Shown: piece by piece, positions 22,671 to 31,362 of the stretch | How positions within the stretch are numbered: the stretch's first letter is position 1 | Layout: every line of letters starts with the position of its first letter | Translations under genes and position numbers: made by a program | NCBI GenBank assembly: GCA_947500585.1 | Contig: CANMSN010000015.1 | Coordinates: 1-64,000 of the forward strand | DNA from: an uncultured Flavobacteriaceae bacterium | Lineage (GTDB): Bacteria > Bacteroidota > Bacteroidia > Flavobacteriales > Flavobacteriaceae | Direction: 5' to 3' | Length of the DNA: 64,000 nucleotides | The notes under the pieces: model-generated | Told to the model about the DNA's origin: nothing | Database searches by the model: none | Seen by the model: only the letters and a program-made list of their open reading frames with translations

Positions 22671-25256
22671 ATGAAAATGCTTACCACTTGCCTTCTCCTA
22701 TTTCTTGTTGTTTCAATCGGCTTTAGCCAGCAACAATCCCCAAATATTCTATTAATAATTGCTGATGATATGGGTAATGATGTGCTTAGCGGTTTTGGTT
22801 TTGATAACGATTTACCCAATACCCCAACTTTAGATTCACTTCGAAATACAGGTGTGGCTTATAATAATTGTTGGGCTGCACCTCAATGCACGCCTACAAG
22901 AGCTGCAATTATGAGTGGAAAATTTGGGGCAAAAACAGGTGTAACAAGACCACCTTTAGTTCTGGATACTGAAGTTCACACGTCTCTATTTAAAAAAATA
23001 GCAGAACAAAGTACAACAGATTATAGTATGGCAGCCATTGGTAAATGGCATATTGGAGGAAACTCAACCAATAATTATGACCATCCAACAAACACTGGTG
23101 TTCCACATTTTGAAGGCGTTTTTACATCTCAAGTAGATGATTATTATAATTGGACAAAATTAAAAACAGATGGTACAACCGAAAATATAACAGAATATGC
23201 AACTACACATTTTACCAATAATGCTATTTCTTGGATAGATCAACAAACCCAACCTTGGTTTTTATGGTTGGCTCATGTAGCACCCCATGCACCTTTTCAA
23301 ATACCACCATCAAATACTTATACAAGTGATACATCAACTGATAGAGGCGTTTATTCATCAATGATAGAATCTATGGATTATGAAATTAACAGATTAATAC
23401 AAAGTATGGATGAGGAAACTTTAGAAAACACTATAATTATTTTTATAGGTGATAATGGAACTCCAGGTAGAATGGCTAATTTTCCACAAGGTCATGCAAA
23501 AAGTTCCATTTATGAAGGAGGTGTTCGTGTTCCTTTAATAATTTCTGGTAAATCCGTATCTAGACAAAATGAAGTTGATGAAGGTTTGGTACAAGCTACA
23601 GATTTACACGCTACCATTTTAGAGTTAGCTGGTATCCAGCTATTAGGTGGTACATATAATAGTTTGAGTTTAAAACCTTCCTTAACTACTTTAAACAGTA
23701 TAGATAGAGAAATAAATTATACAGATTATGAAGATGGTGGTGTAGAGATGTGGGCAACTAGAACTAACGACTACAAATTAATTGAAGACGAAAATGGTAA
23801 TGAAGAGTTTTATGATATTTCTACCAATCTTCTCGAGGATAACAATTTGATTGGTAATTTAACAACAGAGCAAGAAACCATAAAAACAATGTTGCAGCAA
23901 GAAGCACAAACCATAAGAAATAGTTGGTCTTGTAACGATGGTATTCAAAACGGCACAGAAACAACTATTGATGATTGTGATAATACTTGTGGAACAACCG
24001 ATGTGTTAAGTTATGATAATATTCCTTGCTGTGAAACCATGCAATACCCTAGTGTGTATTACGAATATGTAGAAGGAAATCAACGCGTAGTATATTCCAA
24101 CAATTACCCAAATCACGATTTCTGTTACGTTTCTCCAAGAATACCAGAACCTTATTATAAGGTATATAGATTTGATTTAACGCCATCTTTATCAGGAACA
24201 ACAACCAGTATTTCTAGAGAAAATGGTAGGCCTGAAAACTTATTCGGTATTGCACTAAATGGTGTTTATATGATGCCTGCACCTGCTACTCCTTTTATTT
24301 TTGAAGACGCTAATACAGGTGAATATAATTGGGATTGGGTGTTTGAGCCTACAACAAACATTGGCTCTGGTAGAGACTTTGTGGGGTTAGATTGTGCAAC
24401 AGCTCATGTAAATCCAAACACAGGTTATCATTACCATGGCAACATGTTTTCTTATGTAGAAGAATTAAGAACAGGAATTTCAACATCAACTACACCACCT
24501 GCAGAGGTTTTACAAGTTGGTTGGGCTTCAGATGGTTTTCCTATTTTATACAGATTTGGTCCAGACCAAGATGGAAATGTAAAAGAAATGTTACCTAGCT
24601 TTCAATTAAAAAGCGGCTTACGTCCTGGAGATGGAATTTCTGCACCTTGTGGTCCCTATTCAGGAAAATATATCAATGATTTTGAATACATTGCTGGTAA
24701 AGGCGATCTTGATGAATGCAACGGCATAGAGGCTTCTGTAACGCTAACTACCAATCAAGGTGAAGAAATTTTTGAATATTATTATGTAATTACAGAAGAG
24801 TTTCCACAAATCTCACGTTGTATGAAAGGTAATTTTGATAGTAGTTTTATTGCTAACGCTGATGAATTGTCAGACGTTGATAATGATGGTGATGGTTTTG
24901 TAAGTGCTTTTGATTGTGATGATAACAATGCCGATATTAATCCTTTTGCTACCGATAATCCTGCAACTACTGTAGATGAAAGCTGCGGAAATAGTACTCT
25001 GGGTGCTCAAAAATTAGATTTAGAACAACTAGGATTTTATGTAAGTGATAACCCCAATAATGGGAACTTTGACGTTATATCCTCGTATTCTGAAAAATAT
25101 ACTGCTAACTTATTTGATATTAACGGTAAGCTCGTAGAAAGAAACTCAGGTACTGGCGTTGTAAAATTTACAAGTAAAAAATCGTCTGGAGTTTATGTAT
25201 TAACCATTTCTAAGGGTGCTAAGCACATTGGAACTACAAAAGTTGTTGTAAAATGA
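22671..25256 (+). CDS. sulfatase fused to YHYH domain with T9SS tail
   Basis: An 861-aa secreted protein. Signal peptide (LLLFLVVSIGFSQQ), sulfatase domain at about 22-420: ILLIIADDMGNDVL metal site, CTPTR near residue 72 for formylglycine, GKWHIGG near 125, and IGDNGTPG near 265. A Cys-rich bridge (CNDGIQNGTET) leads to a YHYH domain (about 450-730; TGYHYHGNMF near 585). A Ca-binding MopE-like motif (DVDNDGDGF, FDCDDNN) and a T9SS C-terminal domain (about 790-861) follow. The next gene overlaps its stop. Probably a surface or secreted sulfoester hydrolase; the substrate is unknown. Confidence 0.85.
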   Translation: MKMLTTCLLLFLVVSIGFSQQQSPNILLIIADDMGNDVLSGFGFDNDLPNTPTLDSLRNTGVAYNNCWAAPQCTPTRAAIMSGKFGAKTGVTRPPLVLDTEVHTSLFKKIAEQSTTDYSMAAIGKWHIGGNSTNNYDHPTNTGVPHFEGVFTSQVDDYYNWTKLKTDGTTENITEYATTHFTNNAISWIDQQTQPWFLWLAHVAPHAPFQIPPSNTYTSDTSTDRGVYSSMIESMDYEINRLIQSMDEETLENTIIIFIGDNGTPGRMANFPQGHAKSSIYEGGVRVPLIISGKSVSRQNEVDEGLVQATDLHATILELAGIQLLGGTYNSLSLKPSLTTLNSIDREINYTDYEDGGVEMWATRTNDYKLIEDENGNEEFYDISTNLLEDNNLIGNLTTEQETIKTMLQQEAQTIRNSWSCNDGIQNGTETTIDDCDNTCGTTDVLSYDNIPCCETMQYPSVYYEYVEGNQRVVYSNNYPNHDFCYVSPRIPEPYYKVYRFDLTPSLSGTTTSISRENGRPENLFGIALNGVYMMPAPATPFIFEDANTGEYNWDWVFEPTTNIGSGRDFVGLDCATAHVNPNTGYHYHGNMFSYVEELRTGISTSTTPPAEVLQVGWASDGFPILYRFGPDQDGNVKEMLPSFQLKSGLRPGDGISAPCGPYSGKYINDFEYIAGKGDLDECNGIEASVTLTTNQGEEIFEYYYVITEEFPQISRCMKGNFDSSFIANADELSDVDNDGDGFVSAFDCDDNNADINPFATDNPATTVDESCGNSTLGAQKLDLEQLGFYVSDNPNNGNFDVISSYSEKYTANLFDINGKLVERNSGTGVVKFTSKKSSGVYVLTISKGAKHIGTTKVVVK

Positions 25257-25711
25257 AATCTGTAATTATAGGATGTTTAGTTCTTTTTAATGTCATATCT
25301 AATGATAGTGCTCATGATGCCATAACCGCTAAATTCCACCTGGTTAATAGAGGTGAAGTGCTATTTTTAGAAATTGATTTTAGCTCTGAAGACTTTATAC
25401 TTTCAGGGGCTTCTGAAAGTCTTGTTATTACCAAAGAAGATGTTGATTATTATATAAAAGACAAAACTAGATGGTCATTCAATAAAAAAGAAATCATTCC
25501 TAAAGTTTTAAGTGTCAAGCAATATGGGCACCATACAAAAGCGGTTTGCTTTATTTCTAAGACAAAAAAACATCTTAAATCCATAGAAATTAAAAATGAA
25601 TTTTTACTTAATATTGAAAATCATTCCAATATTATAATACTTGATGTTAATGACACACATAGAGAGTTTCGTTTGCATTCCGATAGAAAAAAAATAAAAA
25701 TTAATCTGTAA
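25253..25711 (+). CDS. secreted protein of unknown function, partner of sulfatase-YHYH
   Basis: A 152-aa protein with a signal peptide (MKSVIIGCLVLFNVIS). The start ATGA overlaps the sulfatase stop by 4 bases, so translation is probably coupled. The mature part alternates beta strands (AKFHLVNRGEVLFLEIDF, VDYYIKDKTRWSF, HREFRLHSDRKKIKINL), suggesting a small beta-sandwich like the DUF6702 type. Not confidently recognised. The coupling suggests a role with the sulfatase-YHYH protein. Confidence 0.55.
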   Translation: MKSVIIGCLVLFNVISNDSAHDAITAKFHLVNRGEVLFLEIDFSSEDFILSGASESLVITKEDVDYYIKDKTRWSFNKKEIIPKVLSVKQYGHHTKAVCFISKTKKHLKSIEIKNEFLLNIENHSNIIILDVNDTHREFRLHSDRKKIKINL

Positions 25712-25726
25712 AAAAGTAATATTGCA

Positions 25727-25972
25727 TTAATATTTTGCTGCTTTACCTTTTGCTAAAGACCCTGCTATAAACTCGCGTAAATCATCATTTGCTGATATTA
25801 AATCTTCATTGCGTAAATACATCATGTGTCCGCTTCTATAGCCTTTAAAGGTAAAGCGGTGTTTCATTTTTCCACTAGGGTCTATTTGTGCCATGGTATA
25901 TTTAGCTGCAAAATAAGTAGTAGCACCAAAAACAGCACATAATAGTAAAAAGGAAGTAAAAATAAGTCGCAT
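25727..25972 (-). pseudogene. apparent C-terminal remnant of an S10 peptidase
   Basis: An 81-aa frame. After an N-terminal hydrophobic stretch, residues 21-70 (YFAAKYTMAQI, then KHRFTFKGYRSGHMMYLRNEDL, then DLREFI) resemble the C-terminus of serine carboxypeptidases of family S10, where the GHMMY histidine is part of the catalytic triad. Ser and Asp regions are absent. Either an internally deleted gene with its signal peptide left in frame, or a small protein derived from it. Close to the neighbouring convergent gene (15 bases). The assignment rests on recall of the motif. Confidence 0.5.
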
Positions 25973-26018
25973 AAAAATAAAATCTGAGTTAATTGTTTAA
26001 AGATAATTAAAACAAATG

Positions 26019-26783
26019 TTAAAATCCTTCAAAAACGCCTAAACCAAATAAAGCGAAATCGTATTTTACAGGATCGTTTTTATCTAGTTTTCTCAGGCTT
26101 TTATCTAATTCTAAGAGTGCTTTGGCATCGTTTTGTTTACGTTTTAATAAACCTAGTTTTCTTGCCACATTACCAGAGTGAACATCAAGAGGGCAGGAGA
26201 GTTGACTTGGTGAAATACTTTTCCAAATACCAAAATCAACACCTGTATTATCGTTTCTAACCATCCACCTTAAAAACATATTAATGCGTTTAGCTGCTGA
26301 ATTTTTTAAAGGATCACTTACATGTTTTTTCGTTCTTGACAAATGTTCAATTTCAAAAAAGGTTTCTTTAAATTTTGAAATAGCATGTTGTATTGAGTAT
26401 GTCTCTTTATGCTTTGCAAATACAGATTCTAGGCCATTATGAACTTTATAAATGTGTTGAAGTGATTTTATAAATTGAATACAATCATCACCATTAAAGG
26501 TTCGGTGCACAAAAGGTAGTAATTTTTCTAGGTCAGTATCTTGGTGGTTTAAAATAAAATCATGCGGTGCATTATCTAACAAATTCATTAACCGATTTGC
26601 ATTATTAATAATACTTTTACGGTTTCCCCAAGCTATGGTTGCCGTTAAAAAACCAGCAATTTCAATGTCTTTTTTTTTGCTAAATAAGTGCGGAATTTGA
26701 ATAGGGTCGCTTTCTATAAACTTTGGGTTATTGTATTGTGTAACTTTAGCGTTTAGAAAGTCTTTGAGGTCTTTTTTGTTCAA
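26019..26783 (-). CDS. TIGR02757 family protein
   Basis: A 254-aa protein matching the Bacteroidota-specific TIGR02757 family: LKDFLNAKVTQYNNPKFIESDPIQIPH at the start, then EIAGFLTATIAWGNRKSIINNA, RMNMFLRWMVRND-like block near residue 168, and SCPLDVHSGNVARKLGLL near 195. The fold resembles HhH-type DNA glycosylases in helical pattern, but a DNA-repair role is inference. It is 6 bases downstream of the ABC ATPase gene and co-transcribed. Confidence 0.85.
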   Translation of the reverse strand: MNKKDLKDFLNAKVTQYNNPKFIESDPIQIPHLFSKKKDIEIAGFLTATIAWGNRKSIINNANRLMNLLDNAPHDFILNHQDTDLEKLLPFVHRTFNGDDCIQFIKSLQHIYKVHNGLESVFAKHKETYSIQHAISKFKETFFEIEHLSRTKKHVSDPLKNSAAKRINMFLRWMVRNDNTGVDFGIWKSISPSQLSCPLDVHSGNVARKLGLLKRKQNDAKALLELDKSLRKLDKNDPVKYDFALFGLGVFEGF

Positions 26784-26789
26784 GATATA

Positions 26790-27455
26790 TTAATCGTTAA
26801 TGATTTTACCATCAACCATAGTCAGTTTTCTATCAGCCATATTGGCAAGTTCTTCGTTATGTGTAACAATTATAAAAGTTTGTCCAAATTCATCACGAAG
26901 TTTAAAAAAGAGGTTATGTAAGTTTTCAGCAGATTCACTATCTAAATTACCTGAAGGTTCATCGGCAAAAATTAAATCAGGATTGTTTATTAATGCTCTT
27001 GCAACGGCAACACGCTGTTGTTCTCCTCCAGATAGTTCACTGGGTTTGTGATTGTAACGATGTGATAAACCTAAAAAATCTAAAAGCTCTTTTGCGCGTT
27101 TCTCGGCATTAGTTTTTTTTGTTCCTTTTATAAAAGCAGGCAAGCATACGTTTTCTAAAGCCGTAAATTCTGGTAATAATTGATGAAACTGAAAAATAAA
27201 ACCAATATGTTCATTTCTAAATTTCGCTAAGGCTTTATCGTTAAGAGAACCTATATTCGTATCATTGATTTTAAGTTGAAAATCTGTACTAGAAGCGGCT
27301 TTGTCTAAAGTGCCTAAAATTTGTAAAAGTGTTGTTTTTCCTGCGCCAGAAGCACCAACAATAGAAACTATTTCTCCTTTCTTAATATGGATGTTTACAC
27401 CTTTTAAAACTTGTAAATCGCCGTAGAATTTATGAATATTTTTTGCTTGAATCAT
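26790..27455 (-). CDS. LolD-like ABC transporter ATPase
   Basis: A 221-aa ATPase of the MacB/LolD/FtsE type. Walker [10 protein letters not shown] near residue 36, Q-loop [16 protein letters not shown] near 90, signature [15 protein letters not shown] near 140, Walker [13 protein letters not shown] near 160, H-loop THNEEL near 196. It pairs with permeases of the FtsX/MacB type, such as LolCE in lipoprotein release. No permease gene is adjacent. It could serve the ATPase-less MacB-like permease at 3377-4729 or a Lol system elsewhere. Confidence 0.85.
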   Translation of the reverse strand: MIQAKNIHKFYGDLQVLKGVNIHIKKGEIVSIVGASGAGKTTLLQILGTLDKAASSTDFQLKINDTNIGSLNDKALAKFRNEHIGFIFQFHQLLPEFTALENVCLPAFIKGTKKTNAEKRAKELLDFLGLSHRYNHKPSELSGGEQQRVAVARALINNPDLIFADEPSGNLDSESAENLHNLFFKLRDEFGQTFIIVTHNEELANMADRKLTMVDGKIIND

Positions 27456-27580
27456 GTACTAAAATTAACAGGAGTGAATTTAACACATTAAGGCGTTATG
27501 TACAATTAAGATTGCTTTTTTATTGTCACATAATTTTTAACCTTTATATTTATTAAAAATAATTAAAGAATAAATGAATT

Positions 27581-28168
27581 ATGCCATATAAGAGTTTTGA
27601 AGAATATAGCATGAAAGTAACTGATGACGTTAAAAACCGGTACAAAAACATTATTGAAGACTTAGGTGAAGATACTTCACGTGATGGATTAGTAAAAACT
27701 CCAGAGCGAGCAGCAAAAGCCATGCAGTTTTTAACACAAGGGTATGATCAAGATCCTGTTGAAATTCTCAAAGGTGCTATGTTTAAAGAGTCTTACAACG
27801 AAATGGTTATTGTAAAAGACATTGAGTTGTATTCGCTCTGTGAGCATCATATTTTACCATTTTTTGGTAAAGCACACATTGCTTACATACCTAACGGACA
27901 TATTGTTGGATTAAGTAAATTACCAAGAATTGTAGATGTTTTTGCAAGACGGTTACAAGTACAAGAACGCTTAACCGAACAGGTTTTAGATTGTATCAAT
28001 GATACACTTAAGCCACAAGGTGTTGCTGTTGTTATTGAAGCATCTCACATGTGTATGATGATGCGTGGTGTACAAAAACAGAATTCTATTACTACAACTT
28101 CTGGATTTAGAGGTCAGTTTGAAAAAATTGAAACTCGCAACGAATTTTTAAAACTAATTGGTAAGTAA
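27581..28168 (+). CDS. folE: GTP cyclohydrolase I
   Basis: A 195-aa enzyme that converts GTP to 7,8-dihydroneopterin triphosphate, first step of tetrahydrofolate and queuosine precursors. Conserved blocks: [47 protein letters not shown] with Cys and His zinc ligands near residue 87, [12 protein letters not shown], and [15 protein letters not shown] with the second Cys near 158. The C-terminus (RNEFLKLI) is complete. The start at MPYKSF is likely; a Met at codon 11 is possible. Confidence 0.96.
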   Translation: MPYKSFEEYSMKVTDDVKNRYKNIIEDLGEDTSRDGLVKTPERAAKAMQFLTQGYDQDPVEILKGAMFKESYNEMVIVKDIELYSLCEHHILPFFGKAHIAYIPNGHIVGLSKLPRIVDVFARRLQVQERLTEQVLDCINDTLKPQGVAVVIEASHMCMMMRGVQKQNSITTTSGFRGQFEKIETRNEFLKLIGK

Positions 28169-28209
28169 TTTTGGTATATTTCTTGTGCTATTTTTGTAAA
28201 ATTAGTTAA

Positions 28210-28476
28210 ATGAATAAATACAAAATATTAGCTTTAGGTATTCTATTTGATGCCTTAGGTTATGTGTCTTTTTTTATTCCAGGAATAGGTGAGTTCTCAG
28301 ATATTGTTTGGGCGCCATTGTCAGGTTGGTTAATGACTAAACTATATAAAGGGAAACCGGGTAAAATAGCTGGTGTTATTACTTTTGTTGAAGAAGCGTT
28401 GCCAGGATTTGATGTGATACCAACATTTACATTGATGTGGTTATATACTTATGTTTTTACAGGAAAGAAGAAATAG
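28210..28476 (+). CDS. small membrane protein of unknown function
   Basis: An 88-aa protein with three hydrophobic segments (about residues 5-24, 30-46, 65-83). It is 41 bases after folE on the same strand, so it may be co-transcribed. A well-formed ATG frame. No recognised domain. The short loop LYKGKPGKIAG is basic and probably cytoplasmic. Confidence 0.6.
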   Translation: MNKYKILALGILFDALGYVSFFIPGIGEFSDIVWAPLSGWLMTKLYKGKPGKIAGVITFVEEALPGFDVIPTFTLMWLYTYVFTGKKK

Positions 28477-28622
28477 AATTGTTATCATTCCCGCTTTATT
28501 ACTTTAAACTCAAAACTATTTGAACCTAATAATTCACTACCACCAACTCCGTCAATGGACTTACTATATTTGGCTGGACATATAGATAAGAGATTCTAGG
28601 TTAATAAATTTAACTTTGAATT

Positions 28623-29195
28623 ATGAAACGACAACACAGGAATTACACATTAGAATTTAAGAAAAGGCTGTAGAATTGAGCTAGTCACGAGGTAATGTTT
28701 CAGAAGTATTTAAAGAACTAGATGTTCCTAATTCAGCTTTACATCGTTGGTTTCGCGAGTCAAAAATACATGGTAAGAATAGTTTTCCAGGTGACGGTAA
28801 GCCAAAGCTAACAAATGATTAACGAGAGATTGAGATTTTGAAAAGGTAATTAAAACTATTAAGTTAGAACGAAATATCTTAAAAAAGGCAATCAGCATCT
28901 TTTCTGCGAGCGACAGGAAAAATTTAGGTTCATAAAATGGTATAAACTCAAATTCTAAGTTGAAAAGATGTGTAAAGTATTAGGTGTAAGTTCAGTCAGT
29001 TGGAGATAACTTTTAAGTGACCCCGAATTAGCCCCTTTTTAACAATTATTTAACGACTTTAATAGAATTTGGGGAGATTTATTCACAATTGGTATTTGTT
29101 CGGTTATCTAGTTTTAACACGATTTCAAGATCTTATAGAGCAAAACGTTTTAAATGTTGAAGATTTAGGTTTCAAGATTTAATCTTTTCTATAAT
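28623..29195 (+). pseudogene. decayed IS3-family transposase
   Basis: Starts MKRQHRNYTLEFKKRL followed by a stop. The reading continues in a shifted frame: KAVELS, then SRGNVSEVFKELDVPNSALHRWF, an HTH like IS3 OrfA, and LERNILKKAISIFS, the OrfA end. The OrfB start follows as KFRFIKWYKLKF..VEKMCKVLGVS. Multiple stops and frameshifts show it is long dead. The right part beyond about 29060 is barely readable. The bases before 28623 (28477-28622) contain no clear gene. Confidence 0.7.
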
Positions 29196-29274
29196 ATGTA
29201 TTATTTCTATTTCTACTAGTGTTCTTTGTGCTAGTTTAAATTTTTTAAACCCTGTTGAAAATAACTATTCTTTT

Positions 29275-29624
29275 TTAATACTTCGATAGTCATGTTTTGT
29301 ATGAGAACCTGTTTTTACTTGAGACTTTATTATAAGTTTCATATAACCCTCAACTATTAGTTATATTCTTTTAACGTTGATTTATATAGTATTCAATCTC
29401 TTTAGTGAACTTAAAGACTAATCTTTGAATGGTAGAATGATCCACTTTAACATCTCTAAATAACTAAAAACTTTTCAACATCACGATAGCTTAGAGTGAA
29501 TCTTAGTTTGAAATATACAGCTTGTTTGAGTATAATAGGAGGGTAGCGATGTTATTCATTGAGTAGAATTTTTTATTACAAAAGTAATTTTATTTGAAAA
29601 AGTATGAATTAATGAGACAGAACC
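29275..29624 (-). pseudogene. decayed IS6-family transposase and its terminal repeat
   Basis: Read on the minus strand it begins GGTTCTGTCTCATT, resembling the IS6 terminal repeat. Fragments AVYFKL-like, LSYRDV-like, GVKVDHSTIQRLVFKFTKEIE and ETYNKVSSKNRF recall IS6 transposases (VDHxTIxRWV, DETYIKVKGKW). Several stops. With the neighbouring IS3 remnant it marks the left edge of the PUL. The family assignment is by eye. Confidence 0.6.
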
Positions 29625-29695
29625 AACAAGACTAATAATAAAAATATTTAATTGTAGGATAAGAGGATACAAAGTTTCTAAACAAATAAATCTAT

Positions 29696-31336
29696 TCAAT
29701 TGGTTGGTTCTATAGCTCCAAAGCTAGATTTTCCATTAATTGGGTTGCCTAAGATGTCTGTTTCAAGTTGAAGAGATTCTATCAAACCCACATAATCGTT
29801 GGGCAATAGATTAATTAATATACCTTTATTTTTGACTAAGTTTGAGTTTTTTGGAATATAATCTTTAGCTTTTAAGCTACCTTTATTTGTGAACTCCGGA
29901 TTTCCAATAATAGGATTAGTATCAACTATTCCAATTTCTTTGGGCCAATTGTTTTTATTTAAAAACAAATTGTTCTTAAAGTAAACATTTTTTGCAAGTT
30001 TTTCAGTTGATTTATCAGGTTTGTATTGATCACCTAAAACAGCTTTTGCACCACCTTCTAAATAAAAAATATTATTAGCGATCAATATGCCATGGCTTGA
30101 ATTGTCTATAGCTATTTTAGAAACCACAGTAGAATCTGAATAAATAGTATTGTTGTAAAAATATGAGTTTACAGGGCCTTTACGAGCTTTGTTTTGGCCT
30201 TGGTAACCACTTAGCCATAAGATTTTACCTTCTTGAAAAGCTCCATTGACACCTTTTATTCTGTGTCCATCATTTACACTAATATTATACCGATATGCAC
30301 AGTTATAATTATTCCCTAATATTTCACAAAATCCACCAGCATTATAGGCACTTATATTATATTGAAGCACTATATTGTCACAGTTATAATCTATATGCGC
30401 CCCAGCTGAATCACCTGGACCGTTAGCATAAAAGAATTTATTTTTTTCTATCAAAACGTTTGATGAACCCCATGTCCATAAGCCACTCCCACGACCCCAT
30501 TTTCTAGTGTCATTTGCACTTCCAGAATGAGTAACCAGGTTTTTAGAAACGTATACAGATTTCACACTAGACATTTGAATACCTGGTCCTCCAGTATTTT
30601 TTACACTGTTTTCTGATATTTCGACATTACAGATGTTTTTATATTTTCCAGTTAATTTGATTGCTGTATGAGATACATTGCTAATAGAACAGTTAATGAT
30701 CTTAATATGATCAATTAATGAGTTAGTGTTATTCATTATACGAATTCCCCAACCATATTTCTGTGTACCATTTGCTGTTTTGACTTCTTCTTTACCTCTT
30801 TTGCAACCATAATTTTCATAATAAATATCATTAATGATTATTTGTTTTATCATTATGTGTTCCATTAGGGTTGAGCTGCTGTTCTTTATTAAAATGCCAC
30901 AGCGCATTTTAGATTCCTTGTCGGATCCCTCATAATAACCATTTGCTGTTAACTGAATATTGGATATATTTATAAAGCTGCAGTCCTCAATTAAGATGCC
31001 ATTAGGTTCTCCTTTAAAATTAATTATTGCAGGAACAAAGGTGTCTTTTAATTCCCATAAAATAGAGGTAATGATAATAGGGGTATTTAATGTTCCTCTT
31101 TTATTGACTAGTTTTAAAGTATTATTATATGTTTGACTAGATGCTAAAAGTAACCTATCACCATCTATGAAATTAATTTTGTTAGCGCGTTTTAAGGTTT
31201 TAAAAGCTTGTTGCTTTGATAACCCTGTGCTAGTATCTTTCCCTAAAATAGGATGAACAAAATAATCCGTAGCAAATAATAAATTCTGAAATAAAAGAAT
31301 TAAAAAAAAGCTAATAAGTTTATAATTAAAGGACAT
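29696..31336 (-). CDS. secreted right-handed beta-helix protein (candidate lyase or hydrolase)
   Basis: A 546-aa protein with a signal peptide (ISFFLILLFQNLLFATD). The opening DYFVHPILGKDTSTGLSKQQAFKTLKRANKI is typical for DUF1565-type beta-helix enzymes. Repeating coils of Asn-rich beta strands (VEISENSVKNTGGPGIQMSS, VLIEKNKF, GILIANNIF) cover about residues 80-430. Beta-helix proteins of this type in PULs include polysaccharide lyases and hydrolases. No family-specific catalytic set was identified. It is the last gene of the leftward operon, 26 bases after the GH16 gene. Confidence 0.7.
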   Translation of the reverse strand: MSFNYKLISFFLILLFQNLLFATDYFVHPILGKDTSTGLSKQQAFKTLKRANKINFIDGDRLLLASSQTYNNTLKLVNKRGTLNTPIIITSILWELKDTFVPAIINFKGEPNGILIEDCSFINISNIQLTANGYYEGSDKESKMRCGILIKNSSSTLMEHIMIKQIIINDIYYENYGCKRGKEEVKTANGTQKYGWGIRIMNNTNSLIDHIKIINCSISNVSHTAIKLTGKYKNICNVEISENSVKNTGGPGIQMSSVKSVYVSKNLVTHSGSANDTRKWGRGSGLWTWGSSNVLIEKNKFFYANGPGDSAGAHIDYNCDNIVLQYNISAYNAGGFCEILGNNYNCAYRYNISVNDGHRIKGVNGAFQEGKILWLSGYQGQNKARKGPVNSYFYNNTIYSDSTVVSKIAIDNSSHGILIANNIFYLEGGAKAVLGDQYKPDKSTEKLAKNVYFKNNLFLNKNNWPKEIGIVDTNPIIGNPEFTNKGSLKAKDYIPKNSNLVKNKGILINLLPNDYVGLIESLQLETDILGNPINGKSSFGAIEPTN

Positions 31337-31362
31337 TGTATGTATAAGAAATAATTTTTCTG

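Noticed and set aside
28490-28600. Minus-strand tail-like frame (KYSKSIDGVGGSELLG..FKVIKRE)
   Set aside because: Reads like a protein C-terminus but is only about 35 codons, without start or recognisable family; could be chance.
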